Shown in pieces: positions 31,765-39,276 of a stretch of 43,150 nt of DNA. Source of the DNA: Eggerthellaceae bacterium. GTDB lineage: Bacteria > Actinomycetota > Coriobacteriia > Coriobacteriales > Eggerthellaceae. Position numbers and translations under genes: made by a program. The notes under the pieces were generated by a model. That model did not search any database. It had not been told where the DNA came from and worked only from the letters and a program-made list of their open reading frames with translations. The stretch lies in the NCBI GenBank assembly GCA_030524475.1, contig JAUNGO010000013.1, positions 1 to 43,150 of the forward strand. Direction: 5' to 3'. Each line of letters opens with the position of its first letter. The stretch's first letter is position 1.

Positions 31765-31998
31765 ATGGCAGAGCAGGACAAGACCCTGCGCGACATCCCC
31801 GTCGGCGAAACGGCCACTGTGCGTCGCCTGGTCGGCGAGGGTGCCGTGAAGCGTCGCATCATGGACATGGGCATCACGAAGGGAACCGACGTGTACGTGC
31901 GCAAGGTGGCGCCGCTAGGCGACCCCATCGAAGTGACGGTGCGCGGCTTCGAGTTGTCGCTGCGCAAGGACGAAGCGCAGAACGTGTTGGTGGTGTAA
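31765..31998 (+). CDS. feoA: FeoA-domain protein 2
   Basis: A 77-residue FeoA protein of standard length: TLRDIPVGETATVRRLVG, VKRRIMDMGITKGTDVYV, then GDPIEVTVRGFELSLRKDEA, all characteristic of the family. ATG 31765 follows GAAAGGAAGG. It is 96 bases after the first feoA gene and 164 before feoB, with hairpins on both sides, so the amounts of the two FeoA proteins and FeoB may be set separately. Two FeoA genes before feoB are frequent in Gram-positive anaerobes. Confidence 0.93.
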   Translation: MAEQDKTLRDIPVGETATVRRLVGEGAVKRRIMDMGITKGTDVYVRKVAPLGDPIEVTVRGFELSLRKDEAQNVLVV

Positions 31999-32009
31999 GG
32001 GGCTGATTG

Positions 32010-32056
32010 GAGGGTTTCGCCCTCGGCTGACCAGGGGCTTTTCGCCCCTTATTTTA
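32010..32056 (+). terminator. Two hairpins between feoA2 and feoB
   Basis: GAGGG-TTTCG-CCCTC (32010-32024) and AGGGGC-TTTTC-GCCCCT (32033-32049), the second followed by TATTTTA. They lie within 60 bases after feoA2 and may act as an attenuator or partial terminator inside the operon. Confidence 0.55.
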
Positions 32057-32065
32057 CACGTACCA

Positions 32066-32081
32066 GTTAGCTTTCACTAAC
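32066..32081. promoter_or_regulatory. Palindrome GTTAG-N6-CTAAC before feoB
   Basis: GTTAGCTTTCACTAAC has five-base inverted arms. The GTTAG/CTAAC arms resemble the half-sites of DtxR/IdeR operators, though the centre is wider than in the classical 19-bp site. A second promoter for feoB could lie here, after the hairpin pair. Confidence 0.4.
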
Positions 32082-32162
32082 ATTCACGTTTCGTTCACGT
32101 TCCACCCGTTCGCCCACGCGCCCAAACGCGGCGCCGAGGCGTCAAGTCAAGAAAGGCACACC

Positions 32163-34523
32163 ATGGGAATCAACATTGCGCTTGCCGGCAATCCCAACTG
32201 CGGCAAGACAACCCTGTTCAACGACCTCACCGGTGCCAACCAATACGTCGGCAACTGGCCCGGCGTCACCGTTGAGAAAAAGGAAGGCAAGTACAACCGC
32301 GACAAGGACGTGACCATCACCGACCTGCCGGGCGTGTACTCGCTTTCCCCCTACACCCCCGAGGAAATCGTCACGCGCGACTACCTCATGAGCGGCAACC
32401 CCGACGTGGTCATCAACCTGGTGGACGCCACCAACCTTGAGCGCAACCTGTACCTGACCACCCAGATCATCAACCTGGGGCTGCCGGTGGTCCTCGCGCT
32501 CAACATGATGGACCTCGTGGAGAAAAACGGCGACAAGATCGACGTCGCGAAGCTCTCGCAGAAGCTCGGCTGCCCCATTGTGGAAATATCGGCGCTGCGC
32601 AGCCGCGGCACCGACGACGTGGTGAAGGCCGCCGTCGAGGCCGCGAAGAAGGGTGCGCCCGCCGCGTCGACTCTGCGCTTCGCCGACAACGTGGAAGAGG
32701 CGCTCGCCAAGGTCATCGACGTGCTGGGCAGCCGCGTGAGCGGCAGCTCCGCGCGCTGGTTCGCTATCAAGGTGCTCGAGGGCGAGCAGATGACCCTCGA
32801 CGCGCTGAAGCTTTCCGCGTCCGACCTGGCGAAGGTCGCCGCCATCCGCGAGGCGGTCGAGGACGCCGAGGACGACGACGCCGAGTCGATCATCACCAAC
32901 GAGCGCTATGAGGTGATCACCGACGTGTGCGTCGAGTGCGTGAAGAAGTCCGCGAAAGGCATGACCACCACCGAGAAGATCGACCGCGTGGTCACCAACC
33001 GCGTTCTGGGCATCCCCATCTTCATCGTTATCATGTTCGCCGTGTACTACGTTGCCGTGTCGATCGGCGGTGGTGTGGTCACCGACTGGGCCAACGACGG
33101 CCTGTTCGGCGACGGCTGGCTCTACACCGGCACCGAGGCGTACGAGGAAGCCGTGGGCGAGTGGGAGGACAGCGTGGCGCTCGCCGAGGAAAGCGGTGCC
33201 ACCGAGGCGCAGCTTGAGGCGTTGGCCGAGGAGGAGCCCGACCCGGCCGAGTTTGGTCTGTGGCACCCGGGCTTGGCGCCGGTGGTGTCCGACGCGCTTG
33301 AGTCGGTCAACTGCGCGCCGTGGCTGCAAAGCCTGATCGTCGACGGCATCATCGGCGGCGTGGGCGCCGTGCTCGGCTTCGTTCCGCAGATGATCCTGCT
33401 GTTCCTGATGCTCTCGTTCCTCGAGGCCTGCGGCTACATGGCGCGTGTGGCGTTCGTGATGGACCGGGTGTTCCGCCGCTTCGGGCTGTCGGGCAAGTCG
33501 TTCATCCCGATGCTCATCGCAAGCGGCTGCGGCGTGCCGGCCGTCATGTCCACCAAGACTATCGAGTCCGAGAAAGATCGCCGCATGACCATCATGACCA
33601 CCACGATGATCCCTTGCGGTGCGAAGATGCCCATCATCGCGCTCGTGTTCGGCGCCATTGCCGGCGGTGACATGGAAACGACGCGCTGGGTGGCGCCGCT
33701 GTTCTACTTCCTGGGCTTGGCCGCCATCATCGTGAGCTGCATCATGCTGAAGAAGTTCAAGGCGTTCGCCGGCGAGGTTGCCCCGTTCATCATGGAGCTG
33801 CCGCAGTACCACATTCCCACGGTCAAAAGCGTGCTTCTGGCCACGTGGGAGCGCGTGCGCAGCTACATCGTGAAAGCCGGTACCATCATCTTCCTGTCCA
33901 CCATCGTCATTTGGTTCCTCATGAACTTCGGCTTCTACGAGGGCGCGTTCGGCCTGCTCGACACCGAGATGGACGGCTACCTCGACAACAGCCTCATGGC
34001 GGGGCTCGGCAGCCTGCTGGCGTGGGTCTTCGCGCCGCTGGGCTTCGGCAACTGGGAGAGTGCCGTTACCTCCATCACCGGTTTGGTGGCGAAGGAGAAC
34101 GTGGTTGCCACGGTTGGCATCCTGACGCAGCTCGGCGAGCTGGGCGAGACCGACCCGACGCTGTGGGAAGGCTTCGCGGCGATGCTCGGCGGCTCGACGG
34201 CGGCAATCGCGGCGTTCGCGGCGTTCAACCTGCTGTGCGCGCCGTGCTTCGCGGCCATGGGCACCATTCGTCGCCAGATGATGAGCGCGAAGTGGACGTG
34301 GGCGACTATCGGCTATATGTGCGGGTTTGCGTGGTGCGTAGGCCTTATGATCAACCAGTTCGTCGGTTTGGCGCTGGGCGAGGTTGAGTTCGGCGTGTTC
34401 ACGGTGCTCGCCATCGCGGTGGCGGCGGGCATGCTGTTCCTGCTGTTCCGTCCCACGCCGAACTACGATGAGAAGGCGAAGGCGAAGGCGTCCAAGCTGG
34501 AGGCGGCGAAGGACGCGGCGTAA
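32163..34523 (+). CDS. feoB: Ferrous iron transporter FeoB
   Basis: A 786-residue membrane GTPase for Fe2+ uptake. The N-terminal G domain has GNPNCGKTTLFNDLTG (G1), DLPGVYSLSPYTPEE (G3) and LNMMD (G4, in place of NKxD, as is usual in FeoB). A helical guanine-dissociation-inhibitor-like region follows (~170-270). The membrane part has two gate-type motifs, SGCGVPAVMSTKTIES and PCGAKMPIIALVFGA, and a later GLVAKENVVATVGIL. A ~60-residue acidic loop (residues ~318-370, with EEAVGEWEDSVALAEESGAT) lies between the first and second membrane segments. The start ATG 32163 follows GAAAGGCACACC. It is the main gene of the feo operon. Confidence 0.97.
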   Translation: MGINIALAGNPNCGKTTLFNDLTGANQYVGNWPGVTVEKKEGKYNRDKDVTITDLPGVYSLSPYTPEEIVTRDYLMSGNPDVVINLVDATNLERNLYLTTQIINLGLPVVLALNMMDLVEKNGDKIDVAKLSQKLGCPIVEISALRSRGTDDVVKAAVEAAKKGAPAASTLRFADNVEEALAKVIDVLGSRVSGSSARWFAIKVLEGEQMTLDALKLSASDLAKVAAIREAVEDAEDDDAESIITNERYEVITDVCVECVKKSAKGMTTTEKIDRVVTNRVLGIPIFIVIMFAVYYVAVSIGGGVVTDWANDGLFGDGWLYTGTEAYEEAVGEWEDSVALAEESGATEAQLEALAEEEPDPAEFGLWHPGLAPVVSDALESVNCAPWLQSLIVDGIIGGVGAVLGFVPQMILLFLMLSFLEACGYMARVAFVMDRVFRRFGLSGKSFIPMLIASGCGVPAVMSTKTIESEKDRRMTIMTTTMIPCGAKMPIIALVFGAIAGGDMETTRWVAPLFYFLGLAAIIVSCIMLKKFKAFAGEVAPFIMELPQYHIPTVKSVLLATWERVRSYIVKAGTIIFLSTIVIWFLMNFGFYEGAFGLLDTEMDGYLDNSLMAGLGSLLAWVFAPLGFGNWESAVTSITGLVAKENVVATVGILTQLGELGETDPTLWEGFAAMLGGSTAAIAAFAAFNLLCAPCFAAMGTIRRQMMSAKWTWATIGYMCGFAWCVGLMINQFVGLALGEVEFGVFTVLAIAVAAGMLFLLFRPTPNYDEKAKAKASKLEAAKDAA

Positions 34524-34627
34524 TGTGGTTGGTTCCGCCCGTTGCTGATGCAGCGGGCGGAACTGCTCGACGCTGCGAAGCGCTCAGGCTCCCGCGTTCT
34601 TATGACCCCCATGAAAGGAAACGCGTT

Positions 34628-34930
34628 ATGCAAGAACTTACTTTGACGCCTGCCACGGTTGTTTTGCTGGCGGCTATCGCGGCGTGGGCCGTGTGGGCGG
34701 TGCGACGCATCGTGGGACGCGGGCTGTGCGACTGCGGCGACCATTGCGGCGACGGCGGCTGCAGCGGCTGCGGGTCGAGTGCGGGTGCGCACAGGAGCGC
34801 TGCGGGCATGGGCATGGGTGCGGGTGCGGGCGCAACCGCAGGCGCAGCCACGGGCGCAAGCTGTTCGTGCTGCGGTTCGTGCAGCGCCGCCGACAACATG
34901 GTGGCGCGCATGCAGCGGTCGCTCAAGTAG
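34628..34930 (+). CDS. FeoB-associated Cys-rich membrane protein
   Basis: A 100-residue protein directly after feoB. One N-terminal membrane segment (PATVVLLAAIAAWAVWAV) is followed by a cytoplasmic Cys-rich part, CDCGDHCGDGGCSGCG, a Gly/Ala-rich linker, and a second cluster CSCCGSC. The combination of one membrane helix, CxC/CxxC clusters and position after feoB defines the FeoB-associated Cys-rich family. It may pass on or sense iron. Ribosome binding site AAAGGAAACG precedes ATG 34628. The Gly/Ala linker (GMGMGAGAGATAGAATGA) looks expanded compared with the usual ~50-70-residue members. Confidence 0.85.
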   Translation: MQELTLTPATVVLLAAIAAWAVWAVRRIVGRGLCDCGDHCGDGGCSGCGSSAGAHRSAAGMGMGAGAGATAGAATGASCSCCGSCSAADNMVARMQRSLK

Positions 34931-35076
34931 GCTGAGCGGGCGAGCGCGGGAACGCCCGCTCGCCCGCCCGTACCCTGCGCCTCGGGCCCCCTTCGCTGTT
35001 TGCGGCGAGCAGCGCAGCCCCTTCGTTGTTTGCAGCGTAGCCATTTTCTCAGCTTCTGCTTCATTCGCATTTGTTT

Positions 35077-35265
35077 CGCCTACAACTCCCCTTTTCCAGC
35101 CATCTCCCATCTTTTGTGGCTTCAAAAGCGGCGTTGTAGGCGTTTTTTCATGAAAAATGGCTTCGAATTGGACGTTGTAGGCGTTTTTCGCTTCCTAAAA
35201 CGCCTACAACTCCCTTTTTCCAGCCACAACTTTTCGAAGCTGGCTTCAAAAGCGGCGTTGTAGGC
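35077..35265. repeat. Family of long bulged hairpins with GTTGTAGGCG arms
   Basis: The gene-free stretch 34931-35481 holds five occurrences of CGCCTACAAC or its complement GTTGTAGGCG (35077, 35133, 35174, 35201, and 35257, the last lacking the final G). Copies 35077-35142 and 35201-35265 each fold as: CGCCTACAAC arm, internal loop, CTTTT (or TTTT), CC, AGCCA, a 14-base loop, TGGCT, TC, AAAAG (AAAA), internal loop, GTTGTAGGCG arm. Stems are conserved while the 14-base loops differ. The copy between them (from about 35155 to 35183) has only the right half. T-runs follow the + copies. Confidence 0.8.
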
Positions 35266-35359
35266 TTTTCTTCTGGCTCAAGCCCCAATTCTCATGCTGC
35301 GCGGGCGAACGCGGGGGTGTAGCTCTGCTCGAACGTGTCCGGCTACCCTGCGTTCGGCT

Positions 35360-35393
35360 GTTCCGATGCGACAAACGACCCGTCCCTTTGCCA
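35360..35393 (+). repeat. Diverged copy of the dispersed 35-bp repeat
   Basis: GCGACAAACGACC, then CGTCCCTTTGCCA, matches the 24-bp core of the copies at 25331, 25386 and 28932 with about three changes. It lies 89 bases before the tyrosine phosphatase gene. Confidence 0.65.
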
Positions 35394-35481
35394 TGCTTTG
35401 TCATGTTCGCGGTATAATTTGCCCTCGCGTGCGCGGAATGCGTGCTCTGTTCGTTTGAAGCCGAAGAAGAAAGGGTAGCCG

Positions 35482-36267
35482 ATGGTCGTGGAGCTTGAGG
35501 GCGCAAGCAACGTGCGCGACCTCGGCGGCATCGCGGTGGGCACGGGGCGCGAGGTGGTGCCCGGGCTGATCTTCCGCGGCAGCGCCCTTGCGAGCATCAC
35601 GCCCGCCGATCAGGACGTTCTCTTCCGCACGCTGGGCATCAAATGCGTCATCGACCTGCGCTGTGGGTGGGAGCGCGCGGCCAAGCCCGACGTTGCGGTG
35701 TCGGGTGTCGACAACCTCCACATTCCCTTTTTCGACCTTGAGAAGGTGGGCATCGAGTACACCGAGCCCGCCGAGGGCACCAAAGTGGTCGGGCGCGACG
35801 TGGCGTGCGACCCCGATCGGTTCTACCGCGCGATGGCCAACCCGCTGACGGCGCGCCAGATGGGCCGTGCGCTTGGCGAGGTGCGCCTGCGCGCGACGCA
35901 GGGACAGCCGGTCTACCTGCACTGCAGCGGGGGGAAGGACCGCGCGGGCATCATGTCGCTGCTCGTTTTGCACGTGCTCGGCGCTGGCCGCGAGGCCGTT
36001 CTTGCCGACTACCTGCTCACCAACGTGTCGCGTGACGCGAACTACCAGCAGGCGTTCGAGCGCTTTCTGCGCTTTGCGGAAGGTGACGAGCAGCGCGCGC
36101 ACGAGCTTACGCACGCCCATCGCGCGCGGCGCGAGAATCTCGAGGCGTTCGCCGAGAGCGTGACGGAGCGCTACGGCGGCATGGAGGCTTTCGTGCGCGA
36201 CGTTTTGGGGGTCGACGACGTGTGTCGGGAGGAGCTGCGCCGCGCGTGCACGCGCCCTGTGCGATAG
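35482..36267 (+). CDS. Tyrosine/dual-specificity phosphatase family protein
   Basis: A 261-residue protein phosphatase of the bacterial Y_phosphatase3 type. The start NVRDLGGI and FRGSAL are standard for the family, as is the segment GIKCVIDLRCGWE. The P-loop is LHCSGGKDRAG with nucleophile Cys148 and Arg154 (CX5R). The substrate may be phosphotyrosine, a lipid or another phosphoester. No signal peptide, so it is cytoplasmic. ATG 35482 follows GAAAGGG. It is a single-gene unit that converges with the phosphotransferase gene on the other strand, 67 bases away. Confidence 0.88.
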   Translation: MVVELEGASNVRDLGGIAVGTGREVVPGLIFRGSALASITPADQDVLFRTLGIKCVIDLRCGWERAAKPDVAVSGVDNLHIPFFDLEKVGIEYTEPAEGTKVVGRDVACDPDRFYRAMANPLTARQMGRALGEVRLRATQGQPVYLHCSGGKDRAGIMSLLVLHVLGAGREAVLADYLLTNVSRDANYQQAFERFLRFAEGDEQRAHELTHAHRARRENLEAFAESVTERYGGMEAFVRDVLGVDDVCREELRRACTRPVR

Positions 36268-36334
36268 CGATTGCGGAGTAGGCGGCAGATCGTCGGCGCA
36301 CACTCTTGCGCCGTGCGCCCTTGCCCCACGCGCC

Positions 36335-37483
36335 CTATTCGAAGCACTCCTTCGCCAGCATGTCCATAAACTCGTCCGACAGGTAAACGGGCAGCTTGCG
36401 CGCGGTTTTTTCGGTTTGGTGGGAGGTCGAGCCGTGCCCATACTGGATGAGCGCCTTGCAGCACCACGTGACGCTGCGCAGCGCGGTTGCCATGCGCCAC
36501 GCGCGCAGGCGAGCGTCGAAGCTCCCGCGCGGGAAGCGTCCGTCCACCGCGCACCAGTAGCGCTCGACGAACGCGTCGGCGGCGTCGCGGGGGAACAAAA
36601 ACTCGCTGTCCCAAAACGAGGTGGTCGGCGCGGTGAAATACGCCACGTCCTGCGCCACCTCGCCGATGATCGGACGCTCCCAGTCGACAAACGAGGTGCG
36701 ACCGTCGTCGGCGAGCAGGAAATGCGACGCTAAAGGCTCGGTGTTGACGATGTGTGTGCGATCACGCGCGTCGCAGTCGGTGTCGAGCGCCGGCGCGGCG
36801 GCGGCGAAGAAGCGCTCGACCCATCGCGTGACGCGGGCGTCCTCGAACGCCGAGGCGCGGTAGAGCTCGAAGCGCTGAATGCATTCGTCGAAGAGCGTGC
36901 GCAGCGGGTCGGCGGGTGCGAAGAGGGGGCAGCGGCCCGCGGGCGTGTGGGCGCTCGCGAAGCTGCTTGCGTCTGCGAAGCCGTTTGTGCCCGCGTTCCC
37001 GCCCGCGAAACCGCCCGTGAAGCCGTCCGTGCCGACGCTCTTGCCCGCGCCCGCGCCATCAATCGGCACGGCGTGTATGTCGGCTATGCAACGCGCCACG
37101 CGCTCGAGGTCGCCTTCGCGCAGGTGGTCGAAGTCGAGCTCGCTGCCTTCGCAGAAGCTGATCACGAGCGCGCCGTTTTCGGGAGCGCCCGCGTCGTCGT
37201 CGACGTAAAGCGCGCGCGGCGTGCGCCCGCTCGGCTCGAGAGCCCGCAGCGCCGCGAACTCGTAGCGCACCTGGTTGTCGTGAAACGGCTGCGGAAGCAC
37301 GTTGAAGCGCAGCACGAATTTCTGTCCCTCAACCTCGAACCAGAAATTGAGGTTGTGCTCGCCCGCGCCGAGCGGGTGCGGCTCCAAAACGGTTTCCGCG
37401 CCAATGCCGAGCGCCTCGCGCAACGCCTTGTTCTTCCGCAGGTAGTTCGCCGCTTCCGCTGTTTGCCGCTCGACGCAGTCCAC
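36335..37483 (-). CDS. Phosphotransferase (APH/choline kinase fold) with atypical active site
   Basis: A 382-residue protein of the aminoglycoside phosphotransferase-like kinase fold. The N lobe shows LGAGEHNLNFWFEV and KFVLRFNV. The catalytic loop, normally HxDxxxxN, reads VNTEPLASH here (Asn247, Glu249, His254), while the metal-binding VDWE (Asp267, Glu269) and GEVAQDVAYF are intact. This is a recognised-looking variant (NTE type) seen in some kinase-like proteins, so activity is possible but uncertain. Residues ~141-185 are a Gly/Ala/Thr/Phe-rich insertion with no counterpart in the family. GTG 37483 with AAGGAAGG at eight bases is chosen over longer starts that would enter the neighbouring promoter. 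The substrate is unknown. Confidence 0.75.
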   Translation of the reverse strand: MDCVERQTAEAANYLRKNKALREALGIGAETVLEPHPLGAGEHNLNFWFEVEGQKFVLRFNVLPQPFHDNQVRYEFAALRALEPSGRTPRALYVDDDAGAPENGALVISFCEGSELDFDHLREGDLERVARCIADIHAVPIDGAGAGKSVGTDGFTGGFAGGNAGTNGFADASSFASAHTPAGRCPLFAPADPLRTLFDECIQRFELYRASAFEDARVTRWVERFFAAAAPALDTDCDARDRTHIVNTEPLASHFLLADDGRTSFVDWERPIIGEVAQDVAYFTAPTTSFWDSEFLFPRDAADAFVERYWCAVDGRFPRGSFDARLRAWRMATALRSVTWCCKALIQYGHGSTSHQTEKTARKLPVYLSDEFMDMLAKECFE

Positions 37484-37568
37484 GTTGCCGTCCTTCCTTG
37501 TCGGTGTTCGCTGTGCTGCATTATACGTTGTGCTACCATGAGGGCATTCAACCTTGAAGGAGGCCGCT

Positions 37569-37952
37569 GTGGAAAAAATGTCCATGTCGCACGAAGACTA
37601 CCTCGAAGCGATGGTGATGCTGGGGGCAACCACCGAGGCGTCGGTGCGGTCGGTCGACGTTGCCACCAAGATGGGCGTGTCGAAGGCGTCGGTGAACAAG
37701 GCCATGTCGGTTCTGAAGGAGAAGGGGCTGGCCGAGCAGCCCTACTACGGCGACATCACGCTTACCGACGAGGGCTACGCATACGGCGCGTCGGTGCTCA
37801 AGCGCCACAACGCGCTCACGGCGTTTCTCAACAAGGCGGTCGGCATCGACGCGGAAACCGCCGAGCGCGAGGCGTGCCTCATGGAACACGCCATCAGCGA
37901 CGCGTCGTTTGAGAAATGGCTCGCGTTCATCGAGAAGCTCGATTTGGAGTAG
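37569..37952 (+). CDS. DtxR/MntR-family metal-dependent repressor
   Basis: A 127-residue regulator. The winged helix comprises SHEDYLEAMVMLG, SVRSVDVATKMGVSKASVN and the wing YYGDITLTDEG; this is followed by the metal-binding dimerisation helices RHNALTAFLNKAVGIDAETAEREACLMEH in part, where His, Glu and Cys (EREACLMEH) match metal-ligand positions. It has no SH3-like third domain, as in MntR-type members. GTG 37569 has AAGGAGG at five bases. It is divergent from the phosphotransferase gene, 85 bases apart. The likely targets include the feo operon 3 kb to the left, where GTTAG/CTAAC-type sites are seen. Confidence 0.88.
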   Translation: MEKMSMSHEDYLEAMVMLGATTEASVRSVDVATKMGVSKASVNKAMSVLKEKGLAEQPYYGDITLTDEGYAYGASVLKRHNALTAFLNKAVGIDAETAEREACLMEHAISDASFEKWLAFIEKLDLE

Positions 37953-38141
37953 GGCTCATACGCTTTTCGAGCGGGCTTGGCGGCTTTCGGTCGAATTTCT
38001 GTCGACTCTTGGTTAGCTTGCGGTTGACCTTCAGTTGACGGATCGCTGAAATAAGTTGTGGAAGGGCTCTGCGGGGCTTCTTTTCTGTGGTATCCTGAAT
38101 TCGCTCTACGCATACACACACTACTAAAACGAACTCGATGC

Positions 38142-39224
38142 ATGAGGGGCGCATTTCCTTTGGAGAGACAGTCTCATATCGTGTCTTTTGACGACGCCCG
38201 CCGCTCGGTGCGCGCCGACGATGCGCGCGTGCGTGCGGCAGCGGGAGCGGAAGGCGGGCGCGGGTATGCGCGCGGGTCGCGCGATGCTCGAGGCTCGCGT
38301 GACGCGTGGGGCTCGCGGGACGCGCGCGGTACGTACGGGGCTCGCGATGCGCGGGGCGCGCGCGAAACCCGCAGCGCGTACGGAGGGCGCGATGCTCGGG
38401 GCGCTCGCGACGCGTGGGGCTCGCGGGATGCGCGCGGAACGGGCGACTACGCGTTCGATTCCAAGCGCTCCTTTGCGCGCACGACCGAACGCTTCTCCGA
38501 ACCTGAACCCCAGCCCGAGCGCGTCGAGGAAGCGCAGCCCGAGCGCGCGTCGTTCGCAAGCAGCTTGTCGGCGAAGCTCAAGGCCGCGAAGCGCTCCCGC
38601 ACCAAAGACAAGGCCGATCGCCGCTTCGACCGCCAATACGGCGGCGCCGACGCGCGCTCCTCGGCGGGCGCGGGTGTGGGCGCGGGAAGGCGCGGCGGCT
38701 CCGGCGCAGGCGCCGATGCGGACGCGGCGGGCCCGCGCGCGGCGGTGTATCGCGGCGAGATGGGAACGCAGCACAGGCGCGCGGCGCGCATGCAGAACAC
38801 GGCGTCGGGTTCGGCGCGCGGCGGCATGCAGGCTACGCGCAAGAAGCGCAAGCTTTCCCCCGCGGCTGCGGTGAGTGCGGCGGTGGCGGCGTGCTTGTTG
38901 TTCGGCTGCGTGGTTCTCTACGGTCCCGCGCAGCAATACTATCGGGAAGTGCGCGAGCGCGATCGCCTGCAGGCGGAATACACCGCACTCCAGGAGCGCA
39001 ACGACGCCATACAAAGCGAGGTCGACGCCTTGTCGACGGACGCCGGCATCGAGGATCGCGCGCGCGAGGAGTTCGGCTGGGTGAAAGACGGCGAGTCGGC
39101 CGGCAGCGTGTCGGGCGTCGAGGTGGAGAAGGAGTCGACCTTCCGCGCCAACATCGTTCCCGGCAGCGTCGAGGCCCCCGACACCTGGTATTCCTTCCTC
39201 GACCCTCTTTTCGGCGTGGAATAG
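38142..39224 (+). CDS. Septum formation initiator (DivIC/FtsB-like) with long low-complexity N-terminus
   Basis: A 360-residue protein whose C-terminal third is a DivIC/FtsB-type division protein: one membrane segment (SAAVAACLLFGCVVLY, residues ~245-262), then a coiled coil (YREVRERDRLQAEYTALQ, ERNDAIQSEVDAL) and AREEFGWVKDGE. The first ~240 residues are cytoplasmic and of low complexity, with a tandem array of GSRDARG/GARDARG-type units at residues ~43-106 and a further Arg/Ala/Gly-rich part. Ordinary members are ~100-200 residues. The start is uncertain: ATG 38142 is used here, TTG 38160 and GTG 38181 are in frame. It precedes ppx, as in other actinobacteria. Confidence 0.8.
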   Translation: MRGAFPLERQSHIVSFDDARRSVRADDARVRAAAGAEGGRGYARGSRDARGSRDAWGSRDARGTYGARDARGARETRSAYGGRDARGARDAWGSRDARGTGDYAFDSKRSFARTTERFSEPEPQPERVEEAQPERASFASSLSAKLKAAKRSRTKDKADRRFDRQYGGADARSSAGAGVGAGRRGGSGAGADADAAGPRAAVYRGEMGTQHRRAARMQNTASGSARGGMQATRKKRKLSPAAAVSAAVAACLLFGCVVLYGPAQQYYREVRERDRLQAEYTALQERNDAIQSEVDALSTDAGIEDRAREEFGWVKDGESAGSVSGVEVEKESTFRANIVPGSVEAPDTWYSFLDPLFGVE

Positions 39225-39276
39225 CGCAAGCGCATGATGCGCTGCGCCTGCGCGTGCAATCTACAAGGAGCATCGG

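Noticed and set aside
32142..33812. A 556-codon open frame on the minus strand opposite feoB
   Set aside because: Same cause: antisense of a high-GC gene. No ribosome binding site and a His/Asp/Arg-rich product without motifs.
35077..35265. CRISPR array
   Set aside because: The repeats alternate in orientation, spacing is uneven and no cas gene is present; the pattern is of hairpins rather than repeat-spacer units.
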